A stretch of 64,000 bases of DNA from Microbacterium sp. cf046 (GCF_900114345.1 NZ_FOZJ01000002.1:496001-560000), one strand, 5' to 3'. Shown: positions 7,572 through 18,288, counted from the stretch's first letter. Notes: generated by a model from the letters alone, not told the origin. A program made the numbers and translations.

Positions 7572-8015
7572 ATGACGGACGACATCCTGGCGCTCGAGAA
7601 TCAACTGTGCTTCGCCGTCGTCACAGCCGCGCGCAACGTGGTGTCGGTGTACCGGCCCGTGCTGGAGCCGCTGGGGCTCACGCATCCCCAGTACCTCGTG
7701 ATGCTGGCCCTGTGGGAGCGCTCGCCCCGCGCGCTCGGTGAACTCGCGGGGGAGCTGGCGATGGAACCGGCCACGCTCTCCCCGCTCGTCAAGCGGCTCG
7801 AGGCGCAGGGCCGGGTCACCCGCTCGCGCCGCGCCGACGACGAACGCGTGCTCGACATCTCGCTCACGGACGACGGCCGGGTGCTCCGCGAGCGGGCGCT
7901 CGAGGTTCCAGGGCGGATCATGGAACGGGTCGGGATGGATGCCGCCGAGGTGACACGACTGCGCGATGCGCTCGTGCGTTTCGCCGGGCGCACTCCGATC
8001 GGCATCCCCGACTGA
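7572..8015 (+). CDS. MarR-family regulator, OhrR-like
   Basis: A 147-aa winged-helix regulator. The N-terminal LENQLCF, with Cys13, matches the redox-sensing segment of OhrR proteins, in which this Cys is oxidised by organic hydroperoxides and DNA is released. The rest follows the MarR fold: PQYLVMLALWE in the dimer and sensor region, the recognition helix region LAMEPATLSPLVKRLEAQG, and the wing with RRADDERVLDISLTDDG. OhrR normally represses an ohr peroxidase gene, but no ohr gene is adjacent; the divergent neighbour is a zinc-ribbon miniprotein. TAGGAT lies 6 nt before the ATG and there is no ribosome binding site, so the mRNA is probably leaderless. The OhrR label rests on the Cys motif and overall wording. 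Confidence 0.88.
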   Translation: MTDDILALENQLCFAVVTAARNVVSVYRPVLEPLGLTHPQYLVMLALWERSPRALGELAGELAMEPATLSPLVKRLEAQGRVTRSRRADDERVLDISLTDDGRVLRERALEVPGRIMERVGMDAAEVTRLRDALVRFAGRTPIGIPD

Positions 8016-8066
8016 CCTTCGCGGGTATCGGTTCTGTTGCATACCGATGAACTCTCCGCCACCCCC

Positions 8067-8095
8067 TTGGAATACTCTCGGCGGCCTCTTAGGCT
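8067..8095 (+). promoter_or_regulatory. Promoter of the 5'-nucleotidase gene
   Basis: TTGGAA (8067-8072) and TAGGCT (8090-8095) are separated by 17 bp, the ideal spacing for the main sigma factor. It lies about 100 nt before the start codon at 8199. Confidence 0.5.
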
Positions 8096-8198
8096 CGGCA
8101 GAGGTGCGGCGCAGCCCGATGCGGTATCCAATCAGGAGACCCTGACGATCGCGCGCTGGACCGTCGTCCCCCATCGGTCCGATCACAGAGGATGCTTC

Positions 8199-10511
8199 AT
8201 GCGATCTCGGTCAGAAACTCGGTCGCACAACGACCGTTCCACAACCCCCACCCGCCGGAGGATCGCCGTCGGCGCCGCGGCCACCGTATTCGCACTGGCT
8301 GCCGGCGCGATCGCAGCACCGGCGGCGCAGGCCGCAGATCCGGTGCTGATCGACCTCGTCACCGTCAACGACTTCCACGGTCGCATCGAGGCGTCCGCGC
8401 CTTCGGGCGGCATCGCCGCACTCGCCACCGCGGTCAACCAGATCCGCGCGACGAACCCGAACACGGTCTTCGCGGCCGCCGGCGACATGATCGGCGCGTC
8501 GACGTTCACCTCCTTCATCCAGAACGACGTGCCGACGATCGAGACACTGAACGCTGCCGGCCTCGACGTGAGCGCCGCAGGCAACCACGAGTTCGACAAG
8601 GGCTGGGAGGACCTCCGCGACCGCGTGCTCCCGATGGCCGATTGGGAGTACATCTCCGCCAACGTCTGGGACACCGAGACCGACGACTATGCGCTGGCTC
8701 CGTACTGGACCGAGACGCTCGGCGGCATCACGATCGGCTTCATCGGCGCCGTCACGGAGGAGCTTCCCGCTCTGGTCAGCCCGGCCGGCATCGCCACCCT
8801 CGACGTGAACCCCGTCGTGGAGAGCGTGAACGCCGTCGCCGACCAGCTGTCGGACGGCGACGCAGCAAACGACGAGGCCGACGTGCTCGTCCTGCTCGTC
8901 CACGAGGGTGCGACCCAGCCGACGCTCGCGTCGGCGACCGACCTGAACACGCCGTTCGGCAAGATCGTCGCGGGTGTCTCGGACGACGTCGACGCGATCG
9001 TCTCGGGGCACACTCACCTCGCGTACAACCTCGTGATCGACGGTCGCCCGGTCATCTCGTCCGGCCAGTACGGCGAGCGCTTCAGCGACATGAAGATCCA
9101 GGTGGACCCGGACACCAAAGAGATCCTCTCGATGTCGAACACCACCTACGCGATGTACACCCAGCCGGCAGGGACCCCGCCGCCGCCGCCGGTGCCGAAC
9201 TACATCCCCGGCCCCGCCGAGCAGCCCATCGTGACGCTCGTCGCCGAGGCCGTCGCGTATGCGAAGGTCGCCGGCGGAGTGAAGGTCGGCGACATCACGG
9301 CGAGCTTCCAGCGCGGCCTTCAGCCGCGCACGCCCACGCCGGCCGACCCCTCCACGATCCAGGAGGCGCGCGGCGCCGAGTCGACGCTCGGCAACTTCGT
9401 CGCAGACGTGCAGCTCGACCAGACCCAGGTCCGGTTCCCCGACACACAGCTCGCGTTCATGAACCCTGGCGGTCTTCGCGCGGACATGAAGTACCCGAGC
9501 AGCGGAGCCGATGACCCCGACGGGAACGTGACGTATGCGGAGGCGGCCGGCGTCCAGCCGTTTGCCAACACGCTGGTGACGCTGACCCTGACCGGCGCAC
9601 AGGTCAAGTCGGTGCTCGAGGAGCAGTGGCAGCCCTCCGGCGCGTCACGCCCGTTCCTGAAGCTCGGCGTGTCCAAGGGCCTGACCTACGTGACGGACTA
9701 CGACGCCCCCGCAGGCTCGCGGATCACGAACCTCGAGTTCAACGGTGTGCCTGTCGATCCTGCCGCCCAGTTCCGCGTGGTCGTGAACTCCTTCCTGGCC
9801 TCCGGCGGCGACAACTTCGTCACGCTGGCTCAGGGTACGGATCGCGCCGATTCCGGTCTCGTCGACCTCGAGGCGATGGTGAGCTGGTTCGCCACGAACG
9901 GTGAGGCCTCTCCCGACCTGGCGCAGCGCTCGATCGGCGTCGAGCTCACCGGAGGCACCACCGGCGTCTACAGCGCCGGACAGACGGTGAAGGTGAACCT
10001 GTCGTCGCTCGACTTCACGCAGACCCCGACGCCCGCCGGCACGGTCACTGTGGCCGTCGGCGGCGTGGAGGTCGGCACTGCACCGGTCGACAGCTCGCTG
10101 GTTCCACTCACCGACGAGGCCGGACGCGCCTCGCTCGAGATCGTCATCCCCGACGGCACTCCGACCGGAACGGTTCCGCTCACGATCACCACCCCGACCG
10201 GTACCTCGTTCGACGTTCCGATCGAGATCGTGCAGGGGATCAAGACGACGATCACCGCGAAGTCGTCGGGTGGCAAGAACGGCGATCCGTTCGTCATCAC
10301 CGCCACGGTCAAGGCGCGGGGAACTGTCGCGACCGGGGAGGTGGGGATCTACATCGACGGCTTCCCGCCGGCTCTCGGAACGCTGCAGGATGGGCGCGTG
10401 ACGTTCCAGCTGCCGGACCTCGCACGGGGCAAGGTGCAGGTGCACCTGGTCTACTTCGGCGACGGCGCGTTCGAGGCGTCCGAGACGACGCTGAAGCTCA
10501 ACGTCAAGTAG
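8199..10511 (+). CDS. Secreted 5'-nucleotidase / metallophosphoesterase
   Basis: A 770-aa exported enzyme expected to remove phosphate from nucleotides (and perhaps cyclic nucleotides) outside the cell for phosphate and nucleoside scavenging. A signal peptide covers about residues 1-45: Arg-rich n-region, an Ala-rich hydrophobic core, and cleavage near AQA-AD. The calcineurin-like domain shows NDFHGR (D58, H60), GDMIGAS, GNHEFDKG and SGHTH. A 5'-nucleotidase C-terminal domain follows (GNFVADVQLD, MNPGGLRADM, FANTLVTLTLTG). The last 200 residues or so look like two Ig-like beta domains. There is no LPxTG or membrane anchor, so the protein is probably released or held non-covalently. ATG 8199 was chosen because AGAGGA precedes it and the signal peptide starts there; the open frame extends to 8037 without signal features. 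Confidence 0.93.
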   Translation: MRSRSETRSHNDRSTTPTRRRIAVGAAATVFALAAGAIAAPAAQAADPVLIDLVTVNDFHGRIEASAPSGGIAALATAVNQIRATNPNTVFAAAGDMIGASTFTSFIQNDVPTIETLNAAGLDVSAAGNHEFDKGWEDLRDRVLPMADWEYISANVWDTETDDYALAPYWTETLGGITIGFIGAVTEELPALVSPAGIATLDVNPVVESVNAVADQLSDGDAANDEADVLVLLVHEGATQPTLASATDLNTPFGKIVAGVSDDVDAIVSGHTHLAYNLVIDGRPVISSGQYGERFSDMKIQVDPDTKEILSMSNTTYAMYTQPAGTPPPPPVPNYIPGPAEQPIVTLVAEAVAYAKVAGGVKVGDITASFQRGLQPRTPTPADPSTIQEARGAESTLGNFVADVQLDQTQVRFPDTQLAFMNPGGLRADMKYPSSGADDPDGNVTYAEAAGVQPFANTLVTLTLTGAQVKSVLEEQWQPSGASRPFLKLGVSKGLTYVTDYDAPAGSRITNLEFNGVPVDPAAQFRVVVNSFLASGGDNFVTLAQGTDRADSGLVDLEAMVSWFATNGEASPDLAQRSIGVELTGGTTGVYSAGQTVKVNLSSLDFTQTPTPAGTVTVAVGGVEVGTAPVDSSLVPLTDEAGRASLEIVIPDGTPTGTVPLTITTPTGTSFDVPIEIVQGIKTTITAKSSGGKNGDPFVITATVKARGTVATGEVGIYIDGFPPALGTLQDGRVTFQLPDLARGKVQVHLVYFGDGAFEASETTLKLNVK

Positions 10512-10523
10512 GCGATCGCCGTT

Positions 10524-10563
10524 GAACGGATGCCGCGGGGCTCAGGCTCCGCGGCATCCGTTC
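10524..10563 (+). terminator. Terminator hairpin after the 5'-nucleotidase gene
   Basis: GAACGGATGCCGCGG (10524-10538) pairs perfectly with 10549-10563 around a 10-nt loop. It starts 13 nt after the stop codon. The T-run is weak, as is common in high-GC genomes. Confidence 0.8.
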
Positions 10564-10633
10564 TCCGTCGTCTGCGCAGGTACCACACGATGCGCCATCG
10601 GCGAACCCCGCGACCCGTGTCGGAGCCCCCGCC

Positions 10634-10639
10634 TAGACT
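10634..10639 (+). promoter_or_regulatory. -10 element of uvrA, 6 nt before the start
   Basis: TAGACT ends 6 nt before the uvrA GTG and no ribosome binding site is present. I see no full actinobacterial LexA-type palindrome in the preceding 80 bp. Confidence 0.55.
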
Positions 10640-10645
10640 TGGACA

Positions 10646-13543
10646 GTGCCCATCGTCCCTGTCGCCGCGCCCGGAAACTCCAGTGGAAGACTCAGCGTCC
10701 GTGGCGCTCGCGTCCACAATCTGAAGAACGTCGACCTCGACATTCCGCGCGATTCGCTCGTCGTCTTCACCGGGCTGAGCGGGTCGGGCAAGTCCAGTCT
10801 CGCGTTCGACACGATCTTCGCCGAGGGGCAGCGCCGCTACGTCGAATCACTGAGTGCGTACGCCCGCCAGTTCCTCGGTCAGGTCGATCGTCCCGACGTC
10901 GACTTCATCGAAGGGCTCAGCCCGGCCGTCAGCATCGACCAGAAATCGACCAACCGCAACCCGCGGTCGACGGTCGGCACGATCACCGAGATCCACGACT
11001 ACATGCGCCTGCTGTGGGCGCGGATCGGCGTGCCGCACTGCCCCGAATGCGGCGAGGTGATCCAGCGCCAGACCGTGCAGCAGATCGCCGACCAGCTGAT
11101 GGAGCTGCCGGAGAAGACCCGCTACCAGATCGTCGCTCCGGTCGTCTCGCAGAAGAAGGGCGAGTTCGTCGACCTCTTCAAGGAGCTCTCGGCGAAGGGC
11201 TACGCCCGCGCCGTCGTCGACGGAGAGCTCGTCCAGCTGGCCGAGCCGCCCGCACTCAAGAAGAGCTACAAGCATGACATCGCGGTCGTGGTCGACCGTC
11301 TGGTCGCGAGCCCCGAGATCCTCAGCCGGGTCACCGATTCGGTCGAGACGGCCATCGGCCTCGCCGGCGGGATCGTCCAGGTCAATTTCGTGGACGAGGA
11401 GGGCGATGCCGCCTGGCAGTCGTTCTCCGAGAAGCTCGCGTGCCCGAACGGCCACCCGCTGCAGCTCACCGAGATCGAGCCGCGCACCTTCTCGTTCAAT
11501 GCGCCGTTCGGCGCCTGCCCGACCTGTTCCGGCCTGGGCACCCGCATGTCGGTGGACGTCGACCTCATGCTCGGCGATGAGGAGGCCTCGATCCGCGAGG
11601 GCGTGCTGATCCCGTGGACGACGCAGGGCAAGGGCCTGTTCCAGTACTACGAGCGCCTCCTCGAGGGCCTCGCGGCCGACCTGAACTTCTCGCTGGACAC
11701 CCCGTGGCGCGACCTGCGACTCGACGTGCAGGAGGCGGTGCTCCGCGGCGAGAACTACAAGGTCACGGTCAAGTGGAAGAACCGCTACGGCCGGGAGATG
11801 CGGTATTCGTCCGGGTTCGAGGGCGTCGTCCCGTACATCGAGCGTCAGTACGTGCAAGCCGACTCCGACTCGCAGCGCCAGCGCTGGTCGGAGTATCTGC
11901 GCGAAGTGCCGTGCCTCGCCTGCAACGGCGACCGGCTCAAGCCGGAGGTGCTCGCCGTCCTCGTGCACGGCCACTCGATCGCCGACGCCTCGCGCCTGAG
12001 CCTTGCCGACGCCCAGGAGTATTTCGCTCAGCTCGAGCTCACCGAGCGCGAGGCGAAGATCGCGGCGCAGGTGCTGCGCGAGATCCGGGCGCGGCTGAAC
12101 TTCCTGCTCCAGGTGGGCCTGAACTACCTGAGCCTCAGCCGGTCCGCAGGGTCGCTCTCTGGCGGCGAGGCGCAGCGCATCCGGCTCGCGACCCAGATCG
12201 GCTCCGGCCTGACCGGTGTGCTGTACGTGCTGGACGAGCCGTCGATCGGCCTGCACCAGCGCGACAACCGCCGATTGATCGAGACCCTCCTCACCCTGCG
12301 CGACCTGGGCAACACGCTCATCGTGGTCGAGCACGACGAGGAGACCATCCACGCGGCCGACTGGGTCGTGGACATCGGGCCGCGAGCCGGAGTCGACGGC
12401 GGTCACGTCGTGCATTCCGGTCCGCTCTCGGAGCTCCTGAACGACACGCGATCGATCACCGGCGACTATCTGTCCGGCCGCCGCTCGATTCCGACGCCCG
12501 CCAAGCGCCGGCGGATCGACAAGAAGCGGATGCTGACCGTCGTCGGCGCCCGCGAGAACAACCTGCGCAACGTCACCGTCGACTTCCCGCTCGGCGTGAT
12601 GACGGCGGTCACCGGCGTCAGCGGATCGGGCAAGTCGTCGCTCGTGAACGGCATCCTGTACGAAGTCCTGGCCACCCGGCTCAACGGTGCTCGCCGCATC
12701 GCGGGCAAGCACACCCGCGTCACCGGCCTCGACAACCTCGACAAGGTGGTGCATGTCGACCAGGCCCCGATCGGACGCACCCCGCGGTCCAACCCGGCGA
12801 CGTACACCGGCGTGTTCGACCGCGTCCGGACGCTGTTCAGCGAGACCCCTGAGGCCAAGGCCCGCGGATATCAGCCCGGCCGTTTCAGCTTCAACGTCAA
12901 GGGCGGGCGCTGCGAGGCCTGCTCCGGCGACGGCACGATCAAGATCGAGATGAACTTCCTGCCAGACGTCTACGTCGACTGCGAGGTGTGCCACGGAAAG
13001 CGGTACAACCGCGACACGCTCTCGGTGCACTACAAGGGCAAGAACATCGCCGAGGTGCTCGAGATGCCGATCGAGGAGGCCGCCGAGTTCTTCGAGCCGA
13101 TCCAGGCGATCCATCGCTACCTGAAGACCCTCGTCGACGTCGGTCTCGGCTACGTGCGACTCGGCCAGTCGGCGACCACCCTGAGCGGCGGGGAGGCGCA
13201 GCGTGTCAAGCTCGCGACCGAGCTGCAGCGCCGCAGCAACGGCCGCAGCGTGTACGTGCTGGACGAGCCCACCACCGGCCTGCACTTCGAAGACGTGCAG
13301 CGGCTGCTCGAAGTGCTGAACAGCCTCGTCGAGAAGGGCAACACGGTCATCGTCATCGAGCACAACCTCGATGTGATCAAGTCGTCCGACTGGATCATCG
13401 ACCTCGGCCCCGAGGGCGGCTCCGGCGGCGGTGAGGTCGTCGCGACGGGAACCCCCGAGCAGGTCGCACGAGCGGAGGGCAGCCACACCGGCGCGTTCCT
13501 CGCGGAGGTGCTCGGCCTGTCCGCGGTGCGCAAGGCCGGCTGA
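10646..13543 (+). CDS. uvrA: Excinuclease ABC subunit A
   Basis: A 965-aa ABC-type ATPase dimer that finds DNA lesions and loads UvrB. Two nucleotide-binding domains are visible, with Walker A motifs GLSGSGKSS near residue 50 and GVSGSGKSS near 657. Both signature motifs read LSGGEAQR. Zinc-binding Cys pairs appear in [21 protein letters not shown] and CEACSGDG. Length fits the family. The GTG at 10646 is supported by TAGACT exactly 6 nt upstream, which indicates a leaderless mRNA. uvrC follows after 20 nt and is probably co-transcribed. Confidence 0.98.
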   Translation: MPIVPVAAPGNSSGRLSVRGARVHNLKNVDLDIPRDSLVVFTGLSGSGKSSLAFDTIFAEGQRRYVESLSAYARQFLGQVDRPDVDFIEGLSPAVSIDQKSTNRNPRSTVGTITEIHDYMRLLWARIGVPHCPECGEVIQRQTVQQIADQLMELPEKTRYQIVAPVVSQKKGEFVDLFKELSAKGYARAVVDGELVQLAEPPALKKSYKHDIAVVVDRLVASPEILSRVTDSVETAIGLAGGIVQVNFVDEEGDAAWQSFSEKLACPNGHPLQLTEIEPRTFSFNAPFGACPTCSGLGTRMSVDVDLMLGDEEASIREGVLIPWTTQGKGLFQYYERLLEGLAADLNFSLDTPWRDLRLDVQEAVLRGENYKVTVKWKNRYGREMRYSSGFEGVVPYIERQYVQADSDSQRQRWSEYLREVPCLACNGDRLKPEVLAVLVHGHSIADASRLSLADAQEYFAQLELTEREAKIAAQVLREIRARLNFLLQVGLNYLSLSRSAGSLSGGEAQRIRLATQIGSGLTGVLYVLDEPSIGLHQRDNRRLIETLLTLRDLGNTLIVVEHDEETIHAADWVVDIGPRAGVDGGHVVHSGPLSELLNDTRSITGDYLSGRRSIPTPAKRRRIDKKRMLTVVGARENNLRNVTVDFPLGVMTAVTGVSGSGKSSLVNGILYEVLATRLNGARRIAGKHTRVTGLDNLDKVVHVDQAPIGRTPRSNPATYTGVFDRVRTLFSETPEAKARGYQPGRFSFNVKGGRCEACSGDGTIKIEMNFLPDVYVDCEVCHGKRYNRDTLSVHYKGKNIAEVLEMPIEEAAEFFEPIQAIHRYLKTLVDVGLGYVRLGQSATTLSGGEAQRVKLATELQRRSNGRSVYVLDEPTTGLHFEDVQRLLEVLNSLVEKGNTVIVIEHNLDVIKSSDWIIDLGPEGGSGGGEVVATGTPEQVARAEGSHTGAFLAEVLGLSAVRKAG

Positions 13544-13563
13544 GCCGTGGTCGAAGACTGAGC

Positions 13564-15465
13564 ATGCCCGCATCACGCCCCACCGTCGCGTACAAGCCGC
13601 GCCCGGGCGAGATCCCCACCCATCCCGGTGTCTACCGATTCCGGGATGCCGCGGGACGAGTCCTGTACGTCGGCAAGGCGAAGAACCTGCGTTCCCGCCT
13701 GTCGAACTACTTCGCGCCGCTGCACACCCTCCACGAGCGCACCCGGCGCATGGTCACCAGCGCGGCATCCGTGGAATGGACCGTCGTCGCGAGCGACGTC
13801 GACTCCCTGCAGCTCGAGTACATGTGGATCAAGGAGTTCGATCCGCCGTTCAACGTGCGCTACAAGGACGACAAGTCGTACCCGTTCATGGCGATCACCC
13901 TCGCCGATGAGGCGCCGCGGGTCATCGTCACCCGCAATCGGCGCATTCCCGGGGCGAAGTACTTCGGCCCGTACCCGAAGGTCTGGGCGGTGCACGACAC
14001 GATCGACCTGATGATCAAGGTGTTCCCCATCCGCACGTGCAGCGACGCGAGCTACAAGAAGGCGATGGCGACCGGGCGGCCCTGCTTCCCCGGGCAGATC
14101 GGCCGGTGCGGCGGCCCGTGCTCGATGAAGGTGACGATCGAGGAGCACCGCGCGATCGTCGACGACTTCATCGCGTTCATGTCCGGCGGCGACCAGCGAT
14201 TCGCCAAGGAGCTGAACGCGCGGATGCGGGAGGCTTCTGCGGCGATGGACTACGAGGCCGCCGCCGTCTACCGCGACCGGCTCGTCTCGATCGACGCCGT
14301 GCTTTCCAAGAGCGCGCTCGTGCTGGCGGCCGACACCGACGCCGACCTGTTCGGCATCGCCGAGGACGAGCTGAACGCGACCGTGCAGCAGTTCGTCATC
14401 CGCGGCGGCCGGGTCCGCGGTGTGCGCGCGACCACGATCGAGAAGGAGCTCGACATCTCGGGCGGCGACCTCGTCGATCAGGTGCTCCAGCGGGCCTACG
14501 GGGACGCCGCACCGGTCGACATCCCGCGCCAGGTGCTCGTCCCGGTCCTGCCCGACGATGCCCCGGACTTGGAGGCATGGCTGCACGAGCGGCGCGGCAA
14601 GCTGGTCTCGATCCAAGTGGCGCAGCGCGGCCGGAAGTCCGAGCTGCTCAAGACCGCGACGCTGAACGCGCAGCAGGCGCTCATGATCCACAAGACCCGG
14701 CGCACGAGCGACTACGTCGCGCGGACACAGGCCTTGACCGACCTCCAGGAAGCCCTCGGGCTGGCGGAGGCGCCGCTGCGCATCGAGTGCTACGACGTGT
14801 CGCACCTGAGCGGGACGAACGTGGTCGCGTCGATGGTGGTGTTCGAGGACGGCCTGCCCCGCAAGGACCAGTACCGCAACTTCGGCGTGCCCGAGACGAC
14901 CGACGACACCGATTCGCTGTATCAGGTGCTGACCCGGCGGCTCGCCTACCTCGACCGGCCCGACGAGCAGCCCGAGCCGGAGCCGACCGAGGACGGAACA
15001 GTCACGACGACCCGCAAGCGCCCGCGCTTCGCCTACCCGCCGCAGCTGCTGGTGGTGGACGGCGGCAAGCCTCAGGTCGAGGCCGCCGCGCGCGCCCTGG
15101 CGGATGCCGGACACGAGGAGATCGCGCTGTGCGGCATCGCGAAGCGACTCGAGGAGGTGTGGATGCCGGGGGAGGAGTACCCGGTCATCCTGCCGCGCAC
15201 GAGCGAGGCCCTGTACCTGCTGCAGCGGCTGCGCGACGAGGCGCACCGGTTCGCGATCACCCATCAGCGGCGCCGGAGGCGGCGCGACATCCAGAGCGTG
15301 CTCGCGGAGATCCCCGGTCTCGGAGAGGCTCGGATCAAAGCCCTGCTGCGCCATTTCGGGTCCGTCGCGGCGCTCAGACGCGCCACCCCAGACGAGATCG
15401 CCGAACTGCCGGGAGTCGGTCCGAAGCTCGCCGCCGCGATTCATGCCCACCTCACGAATGGGTAG
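13564..15465 (+). CDS. uvrC: Excinuclease ABC subunit C
   Basis: A 633-aa dual endonuclease that cuts on both sides of the lesion held by UvrB. The N-terminal GIY-YIG nuclease ([20 protein letters not shown]) makes the 3' cut. A UVR motif near residues 210-240 ([19 protein letters not shown]) binds UvrB. The RNase H-like domain with IECYDVSH and VVDGGKPQ makes the 5' cut. Two helix-hairpin-helix motifs close the protein ([18 protein letters not shown] and LPGVGPKLA). No clear ribosome binding site precedes the ATG, so it probably relies on the uvrA transcript. Its TAG stop is the first half of the -10 element of rapZ. Confidence 0.98.
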   Translation: MPASRPTVAYKPRPGEIPTHPGVYRFRDAAGRVLYVGKAKNLRSRLSNYFAPLHTLHERTRRMVTSAASVEWTVVASDVDSLQLEYMWIKEFDPPFNVRYKDDKSYPFMAITLADEAPRVIVTRNRRIPGAKYFGPYPKVWAVHDTIDLMIKVFPIRTCSDASYKKAMATGRPCFPGQIGRCGGPCSMKVTIEEHRAIVDDFIAFMSGGDQRFAKELNARMREASAAMDYEAAAVYRDRLVSIDAVLSKSALVLAADTDADLFGIAEDELNATVQQFVIRGGRVRGVRATTIEKELDISGGDLVDQVLQRAYGDAAPVDIPRQVLVPVLPDDAPDLEAWLHERRGKLVSIQVAQRGRKSELLKTATLNAQQALMIHKTRRTSDYVARTQALTDLQEALGLAEAPLRIECYDVSHLSGTNVVASMVVFEDGLPRKDQYRNFGVPETTDDTDSLYQVLTRRLAYLDRPDEQPEPEPTEDGTVTTTRKRPRFAYPPQLLVVDGGKPQVEAAARALADAGHEEIALCGIAKRLEEVWMPGEEYPVILPRTSEALYLLQRLRDEAHRFAITHQRRRRRRDIQSVLAEIPGLGEARIKALLRHFGSVAALRRATPDEIAELPGVGPKLAAAIHAHLTNG

Positions 15466-15468
15466 GCT
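15463..15468 (+). promoter_or_regulatory. -10 element of rapZ overlapping the uvrC stop codon
   Basis: TAGGCT begins with the TAG stop of uvrC. Transcription from here would start near 15475, leaving a short leader with a GGGGGTGG ribosome binding site before ATG 15491. Confidence 0.5.
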
Positions 15469-15490
15469 GAAGCCGACGACGGGGGTGGTC

Positions 15491-16387
15491 ATGACGGACG
15501 CTGAGGACAGCGCCTCGGTGCGCAGCGACTCGGGTGAGGTGCTGATCGTCACGGGCATGTCCGGTGCCGGCCGGTCGACGGCCGCGGACGCCCTGGAGGA
15601 CCTCGGCTGGTACGTGGTCGACAATCTTCCGCCGCAGATGCTGCGCCCGCTGCTCGACCTCACGGCGCTCGCGGCGAGCGCCCTTCCGCGCGTCGCCGTC
15701 GTCGTCGACGTGCGCGGACGCGACCTGTTCGCGGAGCTGCCCGAGATCACGCGCGCACTGCGGCGCGGCCGACCGGTCCGCGTGATGTTCCTCGACGCCT
15801 CCGACGAGGTGCTCGTCCGGCGGTTCGAAGCTGTGCGCCGCCCGCATCCCCTCCAGGGCGACGGCACGATCCTCGACGGCATCCACCTGGAGCGGCAGCG
15901 TCTGGCGGCCGTGCGCGAGAGCGCGGATGTGATCATCGACACATCCGGTTTCAACATCCATCAGCTGGCCACCCAGGTGATCGACATGTTCTCCGCCGAG
16001 GGCGCTGCGCGCCACACGGTGACGATCGTCAGTTTCGGATTCAAGTACGGTCTGCCTCCGGATGCCGATCTGGTCGCCGACATGAGGTTCCTGCCGAACC
16101 CGTTCTGGAACGACGAACTTCGGTCCCTCACGGGTGAGGACGAGGAGGTGCGCGATTTCGTCCTTGCACAGCAGGGCGCGACCGAGTTCCTCGACTCGTA
16201 CACGGCGGCGCTCGAGCCCGTGCTGGACGGCTATCAGCGCGAGAACAAGGGCCACTCGGTCGTGGCCGTCGGCTGCACCGGCGGGAAGCACCGCTCGGTG
16301 GTCATGGCGCGCGAGCTGGCCGCCCGGCTGTCGTCACTGCCCGGCGTCGCGGTGCGTGTCAAGCACCGCGACTTGGGTCGTGAGTGA
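15491..16387 (+). CDS. rapZ: RNase adapter protein RapZ / YvcJ-family nucleotide-binding protein
   Basis: A 298-aa P-loop protein. The Walker A is GMSGAGRST, with Arg where most P-loops have Lys, as is common in this family. The conserved DNLPPQML and the C-terminal [10 protein letters not shown] are present. In gammaproteobacteria RapZ senses glucosamine-6-phosphate and guides RNase E to small RNAs; in Gram-positives the homologue YvcJ hydrolyses nucleotides and its role is unclear, so only family membership is secure here. The ATG at 15491 follows a G-rich ribosome binding site; an in-frame GTG at 15485 is possible. In most actinobacteria yvcK follows, but here whiA comes directly after, 68 nt downstream. 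Confidence 0.93.
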   Translation: MTDAEDSASVRSDSGEVLIVTGMSGAGRSTAADALEDLGWYVVDNLPPQMLRPLLDLTALAASALPRVAVVVDVRGRDLFAELPEITRALRRGRPVRVMFLDASDEVLVRRFEAVRRPHPLQGDGTILDGIHLERQRLAAVRESADVIIDTSGFNIHQLATQVIDMFSAEGAARHTVTIVSFGFKYGLPPDADLVADMRFLPNPFWNDELRSLTGEDEEVRDFVLAQQGATEFLDSYTAALEPVLDGYQRENKGHSVVAVGCTGGKHRSVVMARELAARLSSLPGVAVRVKHRDLGRE

Positions 16388-16455
16388 AACGGGGTCACGA
16401 GTAGGCTTGACCCTCGTTCCCACCCACCATCCGCACATCTGTCGCGAGGAGATCC

Positions 16456-17433
16456 GTGTCGTTGACCGCTGACGTGAAGGCTGAACTGACGGCCGTCCGC
16501 GACGCGAGCCCGAGCGCCCGCGTCGCTGAGCTGACGTCTCTGCTGCGCTTCTCGGGCGGCCTGCACTCGATCGCGAACCGGGTCGCAGTCGAGGCCGAGC
16601 TCGATTCGGACGTCCTGGCCCGGCGCGTCGCCCGCGACCTCATGGAGATCTACGGTGTCCGGCCCGAACTCGTGAACGTGCAGGGGTCCGGCGCGCGAAA
16701 CGGCAGTCACTACGCGGTCCGGGTGATCGAGGGGGGCGAGACGCTCGCGCGTCAGACCGGTCTGCTCGACCAGCGGCGCCGGCCCGTCCGCGGACTGCCC
16801 AACAAGCTCACGACCGGCTCCCGGGGCGACCTCGCCGCCATCTGGCGTGGGGCCTTCCTCGCGGCCGGCACCCTCAGCGAACCCGGCCGATCGGCCGCGC
16901 TCGAGATCACCTGCCCCGCGCCCGAGGCGGCGATGGCCCTCGTCGGTGCGGCGCACCGGCTCGGCATCCCGGCGAAGGCCCGCGAAGTGCGCGGCGTTCC
17001 CCGCGTCGTCGTCCGCGAGGGGGAGGCGATCCGCGTCGCCCTCGCCCGGATGGGGGCCGAGCGCGCGGCGAGCGACTGGGACCAGATGCGGCAGCGCCGC
17101 GAGGTCCGCGCCGGCGTCAACCGCCTGGTCAACTTCGACGATGCGAATCTGCGCCGATCGGCGCAGGCCGCCGTCGCCGCGTGCGCGCGGGTGGAGCGTG
17201 CGCTCGAGATCCTCGGCGAAGAGGTGCCCGAGCATCTGCGCGAGGCGGGCGAGCTGCGCCTCGCGCACCGCGACGCGAGCCTGGACGAGCTCGGCCACCA
17301 CGCCGACCCGCCCCTCACGAAGGACGCTGTCGCCGGACGCATCCGCCGTCTTCTTGCGATGGCCGACAAGAAGGCCGAGCACGACGGCATCCCGGACACC
17401 GAAGCTGCGGTGCCCGTCGGCGTCGAGGACTGA
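16456..17433 (+). CDS. whiA: DNA-binding protein WhiA
   Basis: A 325-aa regulator found across Gram-positives; in Streptomyces it acts with WhiB to switch on sporulation and division genes, and in other genera it affects division and central metabolism. The N-terminal two-thirds has the LAGLIDADG homing-endonuclease fold without catalytic residues ([22 protein letters not shown] and later segments). The C-terminal helix-turn-helix includes [14 protein letters not shown] and [16 protein letters not shown]. The GTG start has GAGGAG upstream, and a -10-like TAGGCT is at 16402-16407. It is convergent with the PhzF-family gene, and both stop codons sit in one small inverted repeat. Confidence 0.97.
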   Translation: MSLTADVKAELTAVRDASPSARVAELTSLLRFSGGLHSIANRVAVEAELDSDVLARRVARDLMEIYGVRPELVNVQGSGARNGSHYAVRVIEGGETLARQTGLLDQRRRPVRGLPNKLTTGSRGDLAAIWRGAFLAAGTLSEPGRSAALEITCPAPEAAMALVGAAHRLGIPAKAREVRGVPRVVVREGEAIRVALARMGAERAASDWDQMRQRREVRAGVNRLVNFDDANLRRSAQAAVAACARVERALEILGEEVPEHLREAGELRLAHRDASLDELGHHADPPLTKDAVAGRIRRLLAMADKKAEHDGIPDTEAAVPVGVED

Positions 17434-17443
17434 CCGGCGTCAG
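17430..17443. terminator. Small inverted repeat carrying both stop codons of whiA and the phzF-like gene
   Basis: CTGAC (17430-17434) and GTCAG (17439-17443) flank a 4-nt loop. The whiA TGA lies in one arm and the TCA of the convergent gene in the other. The stem is short, so terminator strength is doubtful. Confidence 0.4.
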
Positions 17444-18288
17444 CGGATCGGCACTGCGGTGCCCGAGACCGTGATGCCTCCGGTCGCCGGTACGTCCACG
17501 GCGAGCTCGCTCGGACGACCGACGTGCCTGCCCTGCTCGATCACGATCTGCGCGGGCGGGCGCACGGCTCCGGTCGCGCGCAGATACGCACCGGTCGCGG
17601 CAGCTGCGGCGCCGGTGGCCGGATCCTCGATGAGGGTCCCGACCGGGAAGATGTTGCGTGCCTCCCAGCGCTGCCCGCCGAGGTCGCGCAGCACGATGAT
17701 GGTCGCGGGCCAGCCCTCGGTATCCATCAGTGTGCGCGCCGCGGACGGATCGAACGTGAACCCGTCGAAGTCCGCGGCGTCGGCGAGCACGATGATCGGA
17801 TGCCGATTGCCGGCGAACGCGAGACGCGGCGGGTGTGCGGGGTCGAGATCTGCGCGTTCCGCTCCGATCAGTCCGAGGACGGCGTCGAGCGCACCGTCGT
17901 CGATCGGTTCGACGTACGGCTCGACGCTCGTGAACGACGCTGTCCGCACGACCCCGTCGGTGCGCGTCGTGATGGCGACTTCTCCGACCTCGGTCGCGAA
18001 CGCGAACATGCCGTCGCCCTCCGCCTCGGCGAGTGCGATCGCGGTGGCGACGGTGGCGTGACCGCAGAAGGGGACCTCCGCGACAGGCGAGAAGTACCGG
18101 ATGCCCCGGCGCCTGCCCGAGCCGGCGACGAACGCCGTCTCCGCGTACCCCACCTCCGCCGCGATCCGCTGCATGTCCGCATCCGGCAGCCCATCGGCAT
18201 CGAGCACGACACCCGCGGGATTGCCTCCGGCCGGGTCGCTCGAGAACGCCGCCCACCGCTGCACCACCGGCATCATCGGATTCGTCAT
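17440..18288 (-). CDS. PhzF-family isomerase/epimerase-like protein
   Basis: A 282-aa protein of the PhzF family, which folds like diaminopimelate epimerase. The N-terminus has [22 protein letters not shown] and AETAFV, where Glu (in YAETAF) is the likely catalytic acid. Further on are [14 protein letters not shown] and [16 protein letters not shown], all diagnostic. The physiological substrate of most members, including this one, is unknown; only PhzF of phenazine synthesis is well defined, and no phenazine genes are near. TACGAT lies exactly 6 nt before the ATG with no ribosome binding site, so the mRNA is probably leaderless. It is divergent from sod. Confidence 0.9.
   Translation of the reverse strand: MTNPMMPVVQRWAAFSSDPAGGNPAGVVLDADGLPDADMQRIAAEVGYAETAFVAGSGRRRGIRYFSPVAEVPFCGHATVATAIALAEAEGDGMFAFATEVGEVAITTRTDGVVRTASFTSVEPYVEPIDDGALDAVLGLIGAERADLDPAHPPRLAFAGNRHPIIVLADAADFDGFTFDPSAARTLMDTEGWPATIIVLRDLGGQRWEARNIFPVGTLIEDPATGAAAAATGAYLRATGAVRPPAQIVIEQGRHVGRPSELAVDVPATGGITVSGTAVPIR

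Noticed and set aside
8037..8198. N-terminal extension of the 5'-nucleotidase
   Set aside because: A promoter lies within this stretch and the signal peptide begins at the ATG of 8199 with a good ribosome binding site.
15485..15490. GTG 6 nt upstream of the rapZ ATG as a leaderless start
   Set aside because: The nearest -10 (TAGGCT, 15463-15468) is 16 nt away, so the 6-nt rule does not hold; ATG 15491 has a G-rich ribosome binding site.
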